From the NCBI GenBank assembly GCA_045589495.1, contig JAZNPF010000003.1:15186-79185 (forward strand): 64,000 nt of DNA, written 5' to 3'. The notes beneath the pieces are model-generated. The model ran no database searches, had not been told where the DNA came from, and saw only the letters and a list, made by a program, of their open reading frames with translations. Made by a program: the position numbers and the translations under genes. This stretch comes from SIG455 sp045589495 (GTDB taxonomy: Bacteria > Bacillota > Clostridia > UMGS1810). Position 1 is the stretch's first letter; the number at the start of each line of letters is the position of its first letter. Positions 1-8,948 of this stretch are shown here, in pieces.

Positions 1-391
1 CACTGATATCACACAGCGTATTTACAACAGAATATCTTGCAAGCAATTCAAGTGTATCGGCATTATCACCTTTAGGAAAATATGTTTTACTGAAATTAAC
101 AGAAGCAATTCCTGAATTGATGTTCAAATCAAGTAAACGTGTATTTTCAGGAATAGCAGCACGGTTAGAACCGTTTGCAGGTCCTTTTAAAAGTTGTTTA
201 ACAACTTCTTCTGCAATATCGACTAATTCATCTTCATCAATGTTGCGTTGTTCAACAACGAGATTATTTTTTTCCTGGTTAACAAAATACAGATTATATG
301 TTACTCCGCTTTTAGAAGTATTACGGCTACAACCTATTCCAACTGTTACGATAAGTAAAATCACAATTACCGCTAATAAAATCCGTTTCAT
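1..391 (-). CDS. GerMN-domain lipoprotein, 3' end outside the window
   Basis: The first 130 codons are visible; the C-terminus lies beyond base 1. The protein opens with MKR, a hydrophobic stretch and a lipobox ending VGIGC, so it should be a lipoprotein anchored outside the membrane. The following residues (NLYFVNQEKNNLVVEQ, then KGPANGS and a segment ending in VNFSKTYF) match the GerMN domain, found in spore germination protein GerM and in many Gram-positive lipoproteins. The ATG at 389-391 has an AGGAGAG ribosome site just upstream. It lies 90 bases downstream of the sensor kinase gene and is probably cotranscribed with it. The GerMN assignment is by remembered pattern; the ligand is not known. 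Confidence 0.75.
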   Translation of the reverse strand, partial: MKRILLAVIVILLIVTVGIGCSRNTSKSGVTYNLYFVNQEKNNLVVEQRNIDEDELVDIAEEVVKQLLKGPANGSNRAAIPENTRLLDLNINSGIASVNFSKTYFPKGDNADTLELLARYSVVNTLCDIS

Positions 392-480
392 TGTGTTCCT
401 CTCCTTTATCAGTCTTGTGCTGAATACAACTATAATACCATAAATACATTACAATTCAATGAAAATGTATTACAAAATTG

Positions 481-1929
481 TTACATCTCTTTGTCTGCCA
501 ATGGCAATATAATTGTAAATTCACTGCCAATATTGGGTTCGCTGAATACAGAAATACTGCCTTTGTGAGCCTTAACAGCCGCATTGGCAATTGCAAGGCC
601 AAGACCGGTACCACCGGTTTCTCTTGCTCTGGCTTTATCGACACGGTAAAATCTTTCAAAAATGTGTTCAGTATCTTCCGGACGCATGCCAACACCATTA
701 TCACGGATTACAATATGTGCGTTCAAATCCTTTTTATCAAGTATTACATTTACTTCTCCGTAACGTTTCGTATACTTGATTGCATTGTCACAAATATTAT
801 AAATAGCCTGAAAAAGCGTATCTTTATCCCCTAATATATATATTTCTTTGTCAGCAGTAAAATTCAATGCAATTTCAGAGTTTTTTGCAAGCGGATATAA
901 AGTCTTGATTATATCCGATACTACGTCTCTCAAATCAAGCAATTCAAAGTTATTTTCTACTTTTTCTGTTTCCGTATCTATTTTGGTGATACTTAAAAGT
1001 TTATTTATAATTCTGTTAAGTCTGTCCACCTCGTTATTGATATCACCCAAAAATTCATGTATCTGTTCTTTTGGAATATCCGGGTTCTGAACTATTGAGT
1101 CCGACATCAGTTTAATAGAACTTAGCGGAGTTTTAAGTTCATGAGAAGCATCTGATACAAACTGTATTCTTTGCTGTTCAATTCCGGCAAGTTTTTCTGC
1201 CATAGTATTAAACGCAATACCCATACGTGCAATTTCGTCATTACCACGGATATCCATTTTTTCGTCAAGAATACCATCGCTCATAAGGGTTATCTTTTCA
1301 GTAAATTTTATAATTCTGCGTGTCATCAGGTTAGCAACAACAAATATAACAATACCTATTAAAAGGCAACTGAGAACAGAAAGCAATATCAATTCGTCTT
1401 TCACTGCAGAAACAAATATTCCTATCTTATCAGACGTGAAAGTTGCGTTAACAGCACCAATAATTCCATCTGATGTTTTTATCGGAACAGACACATCAAT
1501 CACATCATATCCTGTAAGTTCATCTTCATAAGTATCATTTCCCTCTTCGCCGCCAAGAGCAGTGATTACAGTCTGCTTAACCTGTGCCTTGCCAAGTATG
1601 GCGTCATTTCCGTGTGAATCATAAATAGCAAGAGAGTCTTTATTGATAATCATCACACGATATTTTTCGTCAAGGAGTAATGTTTTGAAAAATGCATCAA
1701 AATTTTCGTTAATACTCATATTATCTTCGCTCATATAATTCCACGCAAAACTTGAAATCATATTTGCTGTTTTTGAAGCATTCATTTTTTCCTCATTAAG
1801 AAGGAAGTTATATATAGAACCAATTATATAATAACTGAACAGCGTCAGCGTAAGTATAAGTATAAGGAAATACGTAAGTACAAGGCGTACAGTGATACTG
1901 TCAAAACGTTTACTCAGTTTCTTTAAAAT
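481..1929 (-). CDS. Sensor histidine kinase with HAMP domain; start codon unusual
   Basis: This is a membrane histidine kinase paired with the response regulator upstream. From the first ATG (1785) one reads an extracytoplasmic sensing region, a membrane helix (LSVLSCLLIGIVIFVVANLM), a HAMP linker, the H-box SHELKTPLSS, the N-box DNAIKYT, and the G-boxes DNGVGM and GGTGLGL. The same frame stays open upstream of 1785 and encodes a convincing first membrane helix (SITVRLVLTYFLILIL then TLTLFSYYIIG), but no ATG, GTG or TTG occurs there before the stop at about 1959. Candidate starts are ATT at 1927-1929, which I use here, and CTG at 1915-1917 or 1936-1938. These overlap or abut the end of the regulator gene, which suggests translational coupling. 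Starting at 1785 would remove the first helix. Confidence 0.8.
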   Translation of the reverse strand: MLKKLSKRFDSITVRLVLTYFLILILTLTLFSYYIIGSIYNFLLNEEKMNASKTANMISSFAWNYMSEDNMSINENFDAFFKTLLLDEKYRVMIINKDSLAIYDSHGNDAILGKAQVKQTVITALGGEEGNDTYEDELTGYDVIDVSVPIKTSDGIIGAVNATFTSDKIGIFVSAVKDELILLSVLSCLLIGIVIFVVANLMTRRIIKFTEKITLMSDGILDEKMDIRGNDEIARMGIAFNTMAEKLAGIEQQRIQFVSDASHELKTPLSSIKLMSDSIVQNPDIPKEQIHEFLGDINNEVDRLNRIINKLLSITKIDTETEKVENNFELLDLRDVVSDIIKTLYPLAKNSEIALNFTADKEIYILGDKDTLFQAIYNICDNAIKYTKRYGEVNVILDKKDLNAHIVIRDNGVGMRPEDTEHIFERFYRVDKARARETGGTGLGLAIANAAVKAHKGSISVFSEPNIGSEFTIILPLADKEM

Positions 1930-2596
1930 AGTAACCAGCCCCCCACTTCGTCATAATATAATTCGGTTCAGCAGGATTAGGTTCAACCTTTTCTCTTAAC
2001 CGTCTGATATGAACATCTACCGTACGGGCATCACCGGGGTAATCATATCCCCAAATCATATCAAGCAGATTCTCTCTGCTATACACTTTTCCGGGATTAC
2101 ACACAAACAAATCCATCAAATCAAATTCTTTGCTTGTAAGGTCAACAGTTTTATCGTTAACAGTAACCTTACGCTGATTATAATCCAAAGTGATATCACC
2201 GATATTAAGCCTCGATTTTCCTCCGGGTTTGCCAACAGGGGTAACTCTTCTCATAATTGCTTTTACACGTGCTTTAAGTTCAAGTATGTTGAATGGTTTG
2301 GTAATATAATCGTCAGCACCATACTCAAGACCGAGGATTTTATCCATTTCTTCGGTTTTGGCAGTAAGCATAATAATAGGAATACCGGAAAACTCTCTTA
2401 TTTTCTGGCATACGGTCAGACCGTCTATTTCCGGCAACATAAGGTCTAATATAATAAGGTCAAGGCTTTTGTCATGTGCAAGACGCAACGCTTCTGCGCC
2501 GTCATAAGCCGTTTCAACAGTATAACCTTCTTGTTCAAAGTTGAATTTAATACCTTTTACAAGTAATTTTTCATCATCTACAATCAAAATTTTCAT
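1910..2596 (-). CDS. OmpR/PhoB-family response regulator
   Basis: A 228-residue two-component regulator. The receiver domain (1-115) has the acidic pair DD at 7-8, phosphoacceptor D51 in LIILDLMLPEIDG and the conserved lysine in YITKPF at about 100. The winged-helix DNA-binding domain (about 130-225) ends in the typical RTVDVHIRRLREKVE and GAGYYF. It starts 9 bases after the ComEA-like gene with ribosome site AGAGGT, and it is followed immediately by the histidine kinase. Its targets cannot be read here; the downstream GerMN lipoprotein suggests an envelope role, by inference only. Confidence 0.93.
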   Translation of the reverse strand: MKILIVDDEKLLVKGIKFNFEQEGYTVETAYDGAEALRLAHDKSLDLIILDLMLPEIDGLTVCQKIREFSGIPIIMLTAKTEEMDKILGLEYGADDYITKPFNILELKARVKAIMRRVTPVGKPGGKSRLNIGDITLDYNQRKVTVNDKTVDLTSKEFDLMDLFVCNPGKVYSRENLLDMIWGYDYPGDARTVDVHIRRLREKVEPNPAEPNYIMTKWGAGYYFKETE

Positions 2597-2605
2597 ATTA
2601 TACCT

Positions 2606-2995
2606 CTATTCAACAGTTAAATAATCACGTATTTGAGCATAGGTTTTTTCGCCTATACCATCAATAAGTTTAATCTCTTCCACTTTAGTAAAAGAACCGT
2701 ACGCATTCCGGAATTCAATTATTTCCATTGCAGTCTTTTCCCCGATTTTAGGAAGTTCACACAGTTGCTCAATTGTAGCGGTGTTGAGATTAACTTTTTT
2801 GATGTATACTTCTCTGTTATCATCTGCAGTTTGAATTTCCTCATCAATATCAACACTTTCAATATCAATGGGTTCAATATTTTGAACAACATTCCTGCTG
2901 TCAAAATACTCTCTGACAAAAGTTCCCGCAATACACGCAGCAACAACTACACCTATTGCAACTACCCAGTTATAAGATTTTTTCATATTTATCAT
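2606..2995 (-). CDS. ComEA-like helix-hairpin-helix protein
   Basis: A 129-residue protein with one N-terminal membrane helix (YNWVVAIGVVVAACIAG), a short acidic linker and a C-terminal pair of helix-hairpin-helix motifs (VNLNTATIEQLCELPKIGEK then GIGEKTYAQIRDYL). This is the DNA-binding module of ComEA, the membrane receptor for DNA uptake. It lacks the SLBB domain between membrane helix and HhH that most Firmicutes ComEA proteins carry, so the exact function is open. Its ATG overlaps the rpoD stop codon (ATGA), so the two are translationally coupled. A second in-frame ATG at 2986 is an alternative start. No comEC or other competence genes are in the window. Confidence 0.78.
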   Translation of the reverse strand: MINMKKSYNWVVAIGVVVAACIAGTFVREYFDSRNVVQNIEPIDIESVDIDEEIQTADDNREVYIKKVNLNTATIEQLCELPKIGEKTAMEIIEFRNAYGSFTKVEEIKLIDGIGEKTYAQIRDYLTVE

Positions 2996-4131
2996 TCCAA
3001 AAAGTCTTTTAATCTTTTACTTCTGCTTGGGTGACGAAGTTTACGCAATGCTTTCGCTTCAATCTGACGAATTCTTTCTCTTGTAACTTTAAACTCGCGA
3101 CCTACTTCTTCAAGTGTTCTTGCACGTCCGTCATCAAGACCGAATCTCAAACGAAGAACCTTTGCCTCACGGGCAGAGAGAGAGGAAAGAACTTCCATAA
3201 GTTGTTCTTTAAGAAGTTGGAATGCAGCAACTTCAGATGGCGATGGTGCATCTTTATCCTGAAGAAAATCTCCGAGTATGCTATCCTCTTCCTCACCTAT
3301 CGGTTTTTCCAAAGACACAGGTTCCTGAGCAATCTTCATAATTTCGCGAACTTTGTCCTCACTCATATTCATCGCTTTTGCAATCTCATCAACATGAGGA
3401 TCTCTACCAAGTTCCTGCAGAAGAACACGTGATACACGCATAAGTCTGTTTATGGTTTCCACCATATGAACAGGAATACGGATAGTTCTTGCCTGATCTG
3501 CAAAAGCACGGGTTATTGCTTGTCTTATCCACCATGTTGCATAAGTAGAAAACTTAAATCCTTTTGTATAGTCAAATTTTTCAACCGCTTTTATAAGACC
3601 AAGGTTACCTTCCTGAATAAGATCCAAAAAGAGCATACCTCTACCAACATAACGTTTGGCAATTGATACTACCAATCTCAAGTTCGCCTCTGACAGACGT
3701 TTTTTTGCTGTGCTGTCGCCTTTAGCCATACGTTCAGCGAGTTCAATTTCTTCATCAGCACTCAAAAGCGGAACTTTACCGATTTCTTTAAGATACATAC
3801 GAACCGGATCATCAATACCAATACCATCGGGAACAGAAAGGTCTATTTCCTCTTTATCATTATCGTCACTTTCGTTCTGTATTGCTTCAAGTTCTTTTTC
3901 CAGATCTTCAACAACCTCAACACCGTTTGATTCTATTTTATCATAAATAGCCTCACGTTGACGCTGATCAAGATCAAAATCAATAAGTGCTTCGTCAATT
4001 TCATTAAAAGAAAGTACGCCTTTTTTCTTACCGATTTCAATAAGTTCTTTAATAATTAGTTTTTTGGTTTCAGCAGGGTTGGAATTCAAATCCGGAGTTT
4101 TAACCTCGTTATTCACCTGATTTTCAGCCAT
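2992..4131 (-). CDS. rpoD: RNA polymerase primary sigma factor (sigma-70/sigma-A)
   Basis: The housekeeping sigma factor, 379 residues, the short form usual in Gram-positive bacteria. An acidic N-terminal region 1.1 (about 20-95) precedes region 1.2 (about 104-137, DPVRMYLKEIGKVPLL), region 2 (145-215, with the promoter-melting segment STYATWWIRQAITRA), region 3, and region 4 (about 310-372) with the helix-turn-helix TLEEVGREFKVTRERIRQIE. The ribosome site AAGGAG lies 10 bases before the ATG. It follows dnaG by 19 bases, the classical dnaG-rpoD macromolecular synthesis arrangement. The consensus TTGACA/TATAAT promoters elsewhere in the window are its expected targets. Confidence 0.97.
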   Translation of the reverse strand: MAENQVNNEVKTPDLNSNPAETKKLIIKELIEIGKKKGVLSFNEIDEALIDFDLDQRQREAIYDKIESNGVEVVEDLEKELEAIQNESDDNDKEEIDLSVPDGIGIDDPVRMYLKEIGKVPLLSADEEIELAERMAKGDSTAKKRLSEANLRLVVSIAKRYVGRGMLFLDLIQEGNLGLIKAVEKFDYTKGFKFSTYATWWIRQAITRAFADQARTIRIPVHMVETINRLMRVSRVLLQELGRDPHVDEIAKAMNMSEDKVREIMKIAQEPVSLEKPIGEEEDSILGDFLQDKDAPSPSEVAAFQLLKEQLMEVLSSLSAREAKVLRLRFGLDDGRARTLEEVGREFKVTRERIRQIEAKALRKLRHPSRSKRLKDFLE

Positions 4132-4150
4132 TTTTGTATTTGCTCCTTCT

Positions 4151-5878
4151 TTAGTTATTTTTCTTTATCATATTATTTAACTGTTCCACATTACCGCTAT
4201 TTAGAGTTTCATAAATCTTTTCCCTGCGGATTTGTTCCTTGAGGGTTTTAAGATAATCTTTAAATGCTTTACTCTCATCAGTAATGTGAGTATCAATACT
4301 TAAAATTCGTGCAAGTTCCTTGGTGTTATCCTCATTCAGCGTCACCATCATAAGATTAATGTCAATGCTTTTTCCTGAATCATATACAGTTTTAATATAA
4401 TTATATATTTCAAGCAGCGATCCGCTGCCAAAGAGGTCATTACTCAAAGTCTTTCCATACAGTTCATATAACTGATGGTTAGAAATTAAAAGTGCAAGCA
4501 AATATTCACGGGTTATATCAGTTTTATTTCTGCCGCCTTGTATCTTTGCTTTATCTATAACTTTAGCAGGATTACTCTTTTTTGGTGATTCTACTTTCTT
4601 AATACCTAATTGTGAATACAATGATTGTGAAGAAATGCCGGTTAAAACAGAAAGTTTGTTCACATAAACATCCAGTTCAACCGGATTGGTTATAAGCATA
4701 AGATACGGCATAAGTTCATCGATATAAGACACTTTTTGCCCGTCAATATTTATGTCATATTTTTCCCTATAATATTCTATTAAATACGTAATATCGGTCT
4801 TTCTCGTTTCAAGTGCAGAATTAAACGCATCTTTCCCCATTTTCTTTATAAATTCGTCAGGATCTTTCCCACCGGACAAATACATAACAGATGCCTTAAT
4901 CTCTGCCTGGCGCATAATCGTGATAGCACGGTTTGTTGCCGTTCTTCCCGCACCATCGCTGTCATAACAAATTACCGCCTCTTTAAAATATTTCTTTAAT
5001 ATTTTTGCCTGCTCCTGCGTAAGTGCAGTTCCAAGAGTGGCAACTGCGTTGGGATATCCGTTCATAGCAAGTGCAATAACATCCATATACCCCTCAACAA
5101 GAATAACAAAATCTTCTCTTGTACGCTTTGCATTATTCAAAGAAAACAGATTTTTTCCCTTACTGAACACCAATCCTTCGGGCGAATTAAGATATTTGGG
5201 TTTGTCGTCATTTAAAACTCTGCCACCAAATCCTATTATATTATCCCGTTCATCAAATATGGGAAACATAACTCTGTTTCGGAATCTGTCATAATACTTA
5301 CCGTTATCATTTCCGGTAATAAGCCCTGCTTTTAAAATATCACCGTCTGTGTAGCCCTTTTCTTTAAGATATGAGAACATATCGTCCCAACTGTCTTTTG
5401 CATAACCAAGCCAAAAATTTTTTGCCCAAACACCGTCGATTTCACGTTTTTTAAAATACTCAACAGCATTTTTGCCGGTTTTTAAATTTTCAAAAAACTT
5501 ACTCGCAGCGGCTTTATTGATTTCATACATAAGTTCTCGTTCTTTTTTCTTTTCATCGCCACGACTGAAATCTGATGAATCCGGTTTTGGCAGTTCAATA
5601 TTGGCACGTTCCGCAAGACGAGTAACAGCCTCATAAAATGATATGTTTTCAATCTTCATCAAGAACCCGATTGAGTTTCCGCCCTCACCGCAGCCGAAAC
5701 AATGAAAAATACCTTTTTGCGGTGACACAGAAAATGATGGTGTCTTTTCATTATGAAAAGGACAAAGCCCCTGATACGAAGAACCGGAGCGTTTTAAAGA
5801 TACGTATTGAGAAACAAGTTCATATATATCATTTTTCTCTGCTATTTCCTGTATAAGATGATCAGGAAACAATGGCAT
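4151..5878 (-). CDS. dnaG: DNA primase
   Basis: DNA primase makes RNA primers at the replication fork. The N-terminal CHC2 zinc finger is complete (LCPFHNEKTP, then FHCFGCGEGGN: Cys39, His42, Cys60, Cys63 in this numbering). It is followed by the catalytic core with the TOPRIM motifs VEGYMDVIAL and CYDSDGAGRTA, and a C-terminal helical helicase-binding domain. At 575 residues the length is typical. I chose the ATG at 5876-5878: an upstream ATG at 5887 overlaps the AAAGGA ribosome site, which is properly spaced for 5878. It is cotranscribed with rpoD. Confidence 0.95.
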   Translation of the reverse strand: MPLFPDHLIQEIAEKNDIYELVSQYVSLKRSGSSYQGLCPFHNEKTPSFSVSPQKGIFHCFGCGEGGNSIGFLMKIENISFYEAVTRLAERANIELPKPDSSDFSRGDEKKKERELMYEINKAAASKFFENLKTGKNAVEYFKKREIDGVWAKNFWLGYAKDSWDDMFSYLKEKGYTDGDILKAGLITGNDNGKYYDRFRNRVMFPIFDERDNIIGFGGRVLNDDKPKYLNSPEGLVFSKGKNLFSLNNAKRTREDFVILVEGYMDVIALAMNGYPNAVATLGTALTQEQAKILKKYFKEAVICYDSDGAGRTATNRAITIMRQAEIKASVMYLSGGKDPDEFIKKMGKDAFNSALETRKTDITYLIEYYREKYDINIDGQKVSYIDELMPYLMLITNPVELDVYVNKLSVLTGISSQSLYSQLGIKKVESPKKSNPAKVIDKAKIQGGRNKTDITREYLLALLISNHQLYELYGKTLSNDLFGSGSLLEIYNYIKTVYDSGKSIDINLMMVTLNEDNTKELARILSIDTHITDESKAFKDYLKTLKEQIRREKIYETLNSGNVEQLNNMIKKNN

Positions 5879-5988
5879 ACGTATCATCCTTTCTTAAAAA
5901 ATTCAAACCAACTATATATTTAATTCATTCCAGCCTTTTTTCAATATTCGACACAAACTTTTAAATCCCTTTTTTTAAATAAACAATT

Positions 5989-6972
5989 TTAATTAGGCAT
6001 AAACAAATCATCAAAAAGCATAATGCTGTAATTATCAGTCATTCCGGCTATATAGTCACACACAACCGTATGTAACGGAAATTTATCCAACAGTTTTTTA
6101 TACTCGTCCGGCATCTTATCTTTATTTTTATAAAAATAAGTATAAAGTTTTTCAATCACCATTGCTGCATTATCGTCACGTTCTGCCAGAACGTTATACA
6201 CTCTGTCAAATAAAAACTCTCTTAAGCCCATCATTGCATTCGTCATTTCATCAGTCATCGATACACTTTTATTCTTTACTGTTGTATATACAGTATCAGT
6301 AATAAGATTATCTATTCTGTCCGAATGGCTTTTCCCTAAAACATCAGTATATTTTTCAGGCAAATCCTTTTCTTTCAATATACCCGCACGAATAGAATCG
6401 TCAATATCATGGTTTATATACGCAAATCTGTCTGCAAGTTTTACTACCCTTCCCTCTTCCGTATATGCTTCGTTATCACCTGAATGATTAAGCACACCGT
6501 CACGCACTTCATACGTCAGGTTGAGTCCTGCACCATCACGTTCAATATGATCTATAACTCTTAAACTCTGTTCATAATGCTTGAACCCATCCGGATTGAG
6601 TTTATTGAGTATCTTTTCTCCAGCGTGTCCAAAAGGTGTATGTCCCAAATCATGTGCCACACATATTGCCTCAACAAGTTCTTCGTTAAGCCCTGCCGCT
6701 TTAGCAATGGTACGCGCAATCTGTGCCACTTCCAGAGTATGTGTAAGACGTGTCCTGAAATGGTCATTGTCAGAAGTGATAAAAACCTGCGTTTTATGTT
6801 TTAACCTTCGAAAAGCCTTACAATGTATAACTCTGTCCCTGTCACGTGCAAATTCAGTACGCAACGGGCACATATCCTCATACTTCACTCTGCCTTTACT
6901 GCGGCATGACGGCAATGCATAGTCAGCAAGACTGTTAAGTTCAGCATGTTCCAGTTGTTCACGTATTGTCAT
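5989..6972 (-). CDS. dgt: dGTP triphosphohydrolase-like HD-domain protein
   Basis: A 327-residue HD-superfamily phosphohydrolase of the dGTPase type 2 subfamily, which hydrolyses dNTPs to deoxynucleoside and triphosphate. The metal ligands are visible: His78 in RTRLTHTLEV, His107-Asp108 in AICVAHDLGH, and His111. The N-terminal segment RTEFARDRDRVIH CKAFRRL is characteristic of the family. It sits upstream of dnaG, the common order dgt-dnaG-rpoD in Clostridia, separated here by about 100 AT-rich bases. The ribosome site AGAGGTG precedes the ATG. Confidence 0.93.
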   Translation of the reverse strand: MTIREQLEHAELNSLADYALPSCRSKGRVKYEDMCPLRTEFARDRDRVIHCKAFRRLKHKTQVFITSDNDHFRTRLTHTLEVAQIARTIAKAAGLNEELVEAICVAHDLGHTPFGHAGEKILNKLNPDGFKHYEQSLRVIDHIERDGAGLNLTYEVRDGVLNHSGDNEAYTEEGRVVKLADRFAYINHDIDDSIRAGILKEKDLPEKYTDVLGKSHSDRIDNLITDTVYTTVKNKSVSMTDEMTNAMMGLREFLFDRVYNVLAERDDNAAMVIEKLYTYFYKNKDKMPDEYKKLLDKFPLHTVVCDYIAGMTDNYSIMLFDDLFMPN

Positions 6973-7026
6973 ATCGATTCACCTCTTCAAAAACACAACA
7001 TTTCCTTTTATATTTATATACAACAA

Positions 7027-7069
7027 AAAGCGCAAAATTCCTCTATTTAAGATAAGAATTTTGCGCTTT
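7027..7069 (-). terminator. Intrinsic terminator after the DUF1653 gene
   Basis: A perfect 14-bp inverted repeat (7027-7040 with 7056-7069, arm AAAGCGCAAAATTC) is followed on the minus strand by T-rich sequence. It lies 3 bases past the DUF1653 stop codon and separates the SulP/DUF1653 unit from dgt. Confidence 0.9.
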
Positions 7070-7072
7070 AAT

Positions 7073-7288
7073 TCATTTTTCTTCAATCAGTTCAAAACGT
7101 TTAAACGTTTCTCCGTCACGTTCAATGACTTCGTCCCACATATTCAAAGGACGTACCCATACATCTCCGTCACCGTAAAGGGCTTTGTATACAACCATAT
7201 CTTCCAATGTTTCGCTATGTTTTGCAACAGCCACCACTTCATACAAATTGCCCTTGAAATGCTTATAAATACCAAGTTTCATATTCAT
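7073..7288 (-). CDS. DUF1653 domain protein
   Basis: A 71-residue protein matching the DUF1653 family: it begins with the GIYKHFKGNLYEVV pattern and contains the conserved tail YGDGDVWVRPLNMWDE. The family is small, cytoplasmic and of unknown function. It follows the SulP transporter by 8 bases, so it is probably in the same transcript, and an intrinsic terminator lies directly behind it. An internal ATG at 7282 is an alternative start with better spacing to the AAAGG ribosome site. Confidence 0.85.
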   Translation of the reverse strand: MNMKLGIYKHFKGNLYEVVAVAKHSETLEDMVVYKALYGDGDVWVRPLNMWDEVIERDGETFKRFELIEEK

Positions 7289-7296
7289 TCTGCCTT

Positions 7297-8922
7297 TCAG
7301 TTATTCGTAAGAAGTGCTTTATCAACACTCCAGTAGAAACAATGTTCACCAATAAGGTCAACTACACCCGACCGTTGCATCATTTCCTTTACAGAAGGCT
7401 GAACACCGCAGAAAGAAAGTTTTACATTACGTGCAATTAGATTCTCACATATCTCATACAGATTCTGTGCGCCCGATGTGTCTATTGCAGATACACCGCG
7501 CAAAGAGAATATTATTTCATCATAATTTTCCATTTGTTCAACGGCATCGTTGAGTTTTGAACAGTTGCCAAAGAATATGCTTCCCGTAATATACATAACA
7601 ACTGAATTTTTATGTGTACCCTCAACATCTTCATCACTGCTGCGTAATTTTTCGTTCTCAACTTTTGATACGTTTATCTCTATTTTTGAAGATTTAACAA
7701 CAAAATGCATAAACGAAAATGCAACACCGACAATAATGGCGATTGTAAGGTCAAATAGCACTGTACAAATCATAGTTATCAAAAACTGTGAAATAGCACT
7801 TTTGAAACGTTTTGAAAATATGTATCTTATTGTTTCCCACTCATTCATTCTCCAAGCAGTAACCATCAAAACACCGGCAAGTGCAGCAAGTGGTAATTTA
7901 GCCATAAGTGAACCTAAAAGGAACATTGACAAAAGAAGTCCCACAGCATGAATAATTCCTGTAAGCCTTGTAACACCGCCCGACTTTATTGCAACGCTTG
8001 TACGGGCAATTGCAGCAGTTGCAGGTACTCCGCCAAAGAAAGGAATGATAATATTACCGATTCCTTGTGCAATAAGTTCCTGATCGGCATTGAACGGTTC
8101 TTTTTTCATACGTGCTGCTGCTGATCCACAAAGAAGACTTTCTATCATAGCAAGCATTGCGATTGTAAATGCAGAAGTAATAAGTTGGCTGCACATATCA
8201 AGATTGATAGCAGAAAGTGTCAAACGTGTTTCAGGAAAAAGTGTACGCGGAATCTCACCGACAACGGCAACATCAAATCCTGCAATATTACTTACTAAAG
8301 CCGCAATTATTATAGATACAAGCGATGACGGAACAATATTGTTCCATTTTTTGGGATAGAATACCATTATAAGTATAACAAGCAAACCTATTATAACGGC
8401 GAACCAGTTGGGTGAAAATCCTAAAGTACCATAAGAAAAAAGTTTTGCAAGTGCAGATTCACCTACAGAAGTTGTGCCGAAGAAATTATCTATCTGACCA
8501 AGTGCAATTATAATAGCAATACCGGTTGTAAATCCGGTAACAACAGGCATAGGGATAAAACTTACCAGATTCCCCAGTTTGAAAACGCCAAACAACAATA
8601 GCAGAATACCTGCAATAAGACACGCAACAAATACACCCTGCATACCGAATTTTGCAACTATTGTAATAAGTACAGCCGTCATGGCACCTGTAGGCCCTGA
8701 AATCTGGAATGATGCACCAGAGAATGCGCTTATTATAAATCCGGCAATAATAGCGGTTATAAGTCCTGCTGCAGCATCTGCACCGGAACTTACACCAAAC
8801 GCAAGCGCAAGAGGAAGTGCAACGGCAGTAACAGTAAGTCCTGCCATAAGGTCTTTTGAAAAACTTTTTCCGTTATATCCTGAAAATTCACGTCTTAAAT
8901 CACAAATAAAATTTTTAATCAA
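7297..8922 (-). CDS. SulP-family anion transporter with STAS domain
   Basis: A 541-residue inner-membrane transporter of the SLC26/SulP family. Residues about 25-430 are the multi-helix transport domain with the family signature near the N-terminus (KDLMAGLTVTAVALPLALAF). Residues about 445-535 form a cytoplasmic STAS domain (MYITGSIFFGNCSKLNDAVE, LRGVSAIDTSGAQNL). Such proteins carry sulfate, bicarbonate or dicarboxylates, and the substrate cannot be told from sequence. The start is a TTG at 8920-8922 with AAAGGA nine bases upstream; the next Met (26) would remove family-conserved sequence. It is likely an operon with the LUD gene upstream. Confidence 0.92.
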   Translation of the reverse strand: MIKNFICDLRREFSGYNGKSFSKDLMAGLTVTAVALPLALAFGVSSGADAAAGLITAIIAGFIISAFSGASFQISGPTGAMTAVLITIVAKFGMQGVFVACLIAGILLLLFGVFKLGNLVSFIPMPVVTGFTTGIAIIIALGQIDNFFGTTSVGESALAKLFSYGTLGFSPNWFAVIIGLLVILIMVFYPKKWNNIVPSSLVSIIIAALVSNIAGFDVAVVGEIPRTLFPETRLTLSAINLDMCSQLITSAFTIAMLAMIESLLCGSAAARMKKEPFNADQELIAQGIGNIIIPFFGGVPATAAIARTSVAIKSGGVTRLTGIIHAVGLLLSMFLLGSLMAKLPLAALAGVLMVTAWRMNEWETIRYIFSKRFKSAISQFLITMICTVLFDLTIAIIVGVAFSFMHFVVKSSKIEINVSKVENEKLRSSDEDVEGTHKNSVVMYITGSIFFGNCSKLNDAVEQMENYDEIIFSLRGVSAIDTSGAQNLYEICENLIARNVKLSFCGVQPSVKEMMQRSGVVDLIGEHCFYWSVDKALLTNN

Positions 8923-8948
8923 TGTAGTCAGTCCTTTTTTATTTTAGT

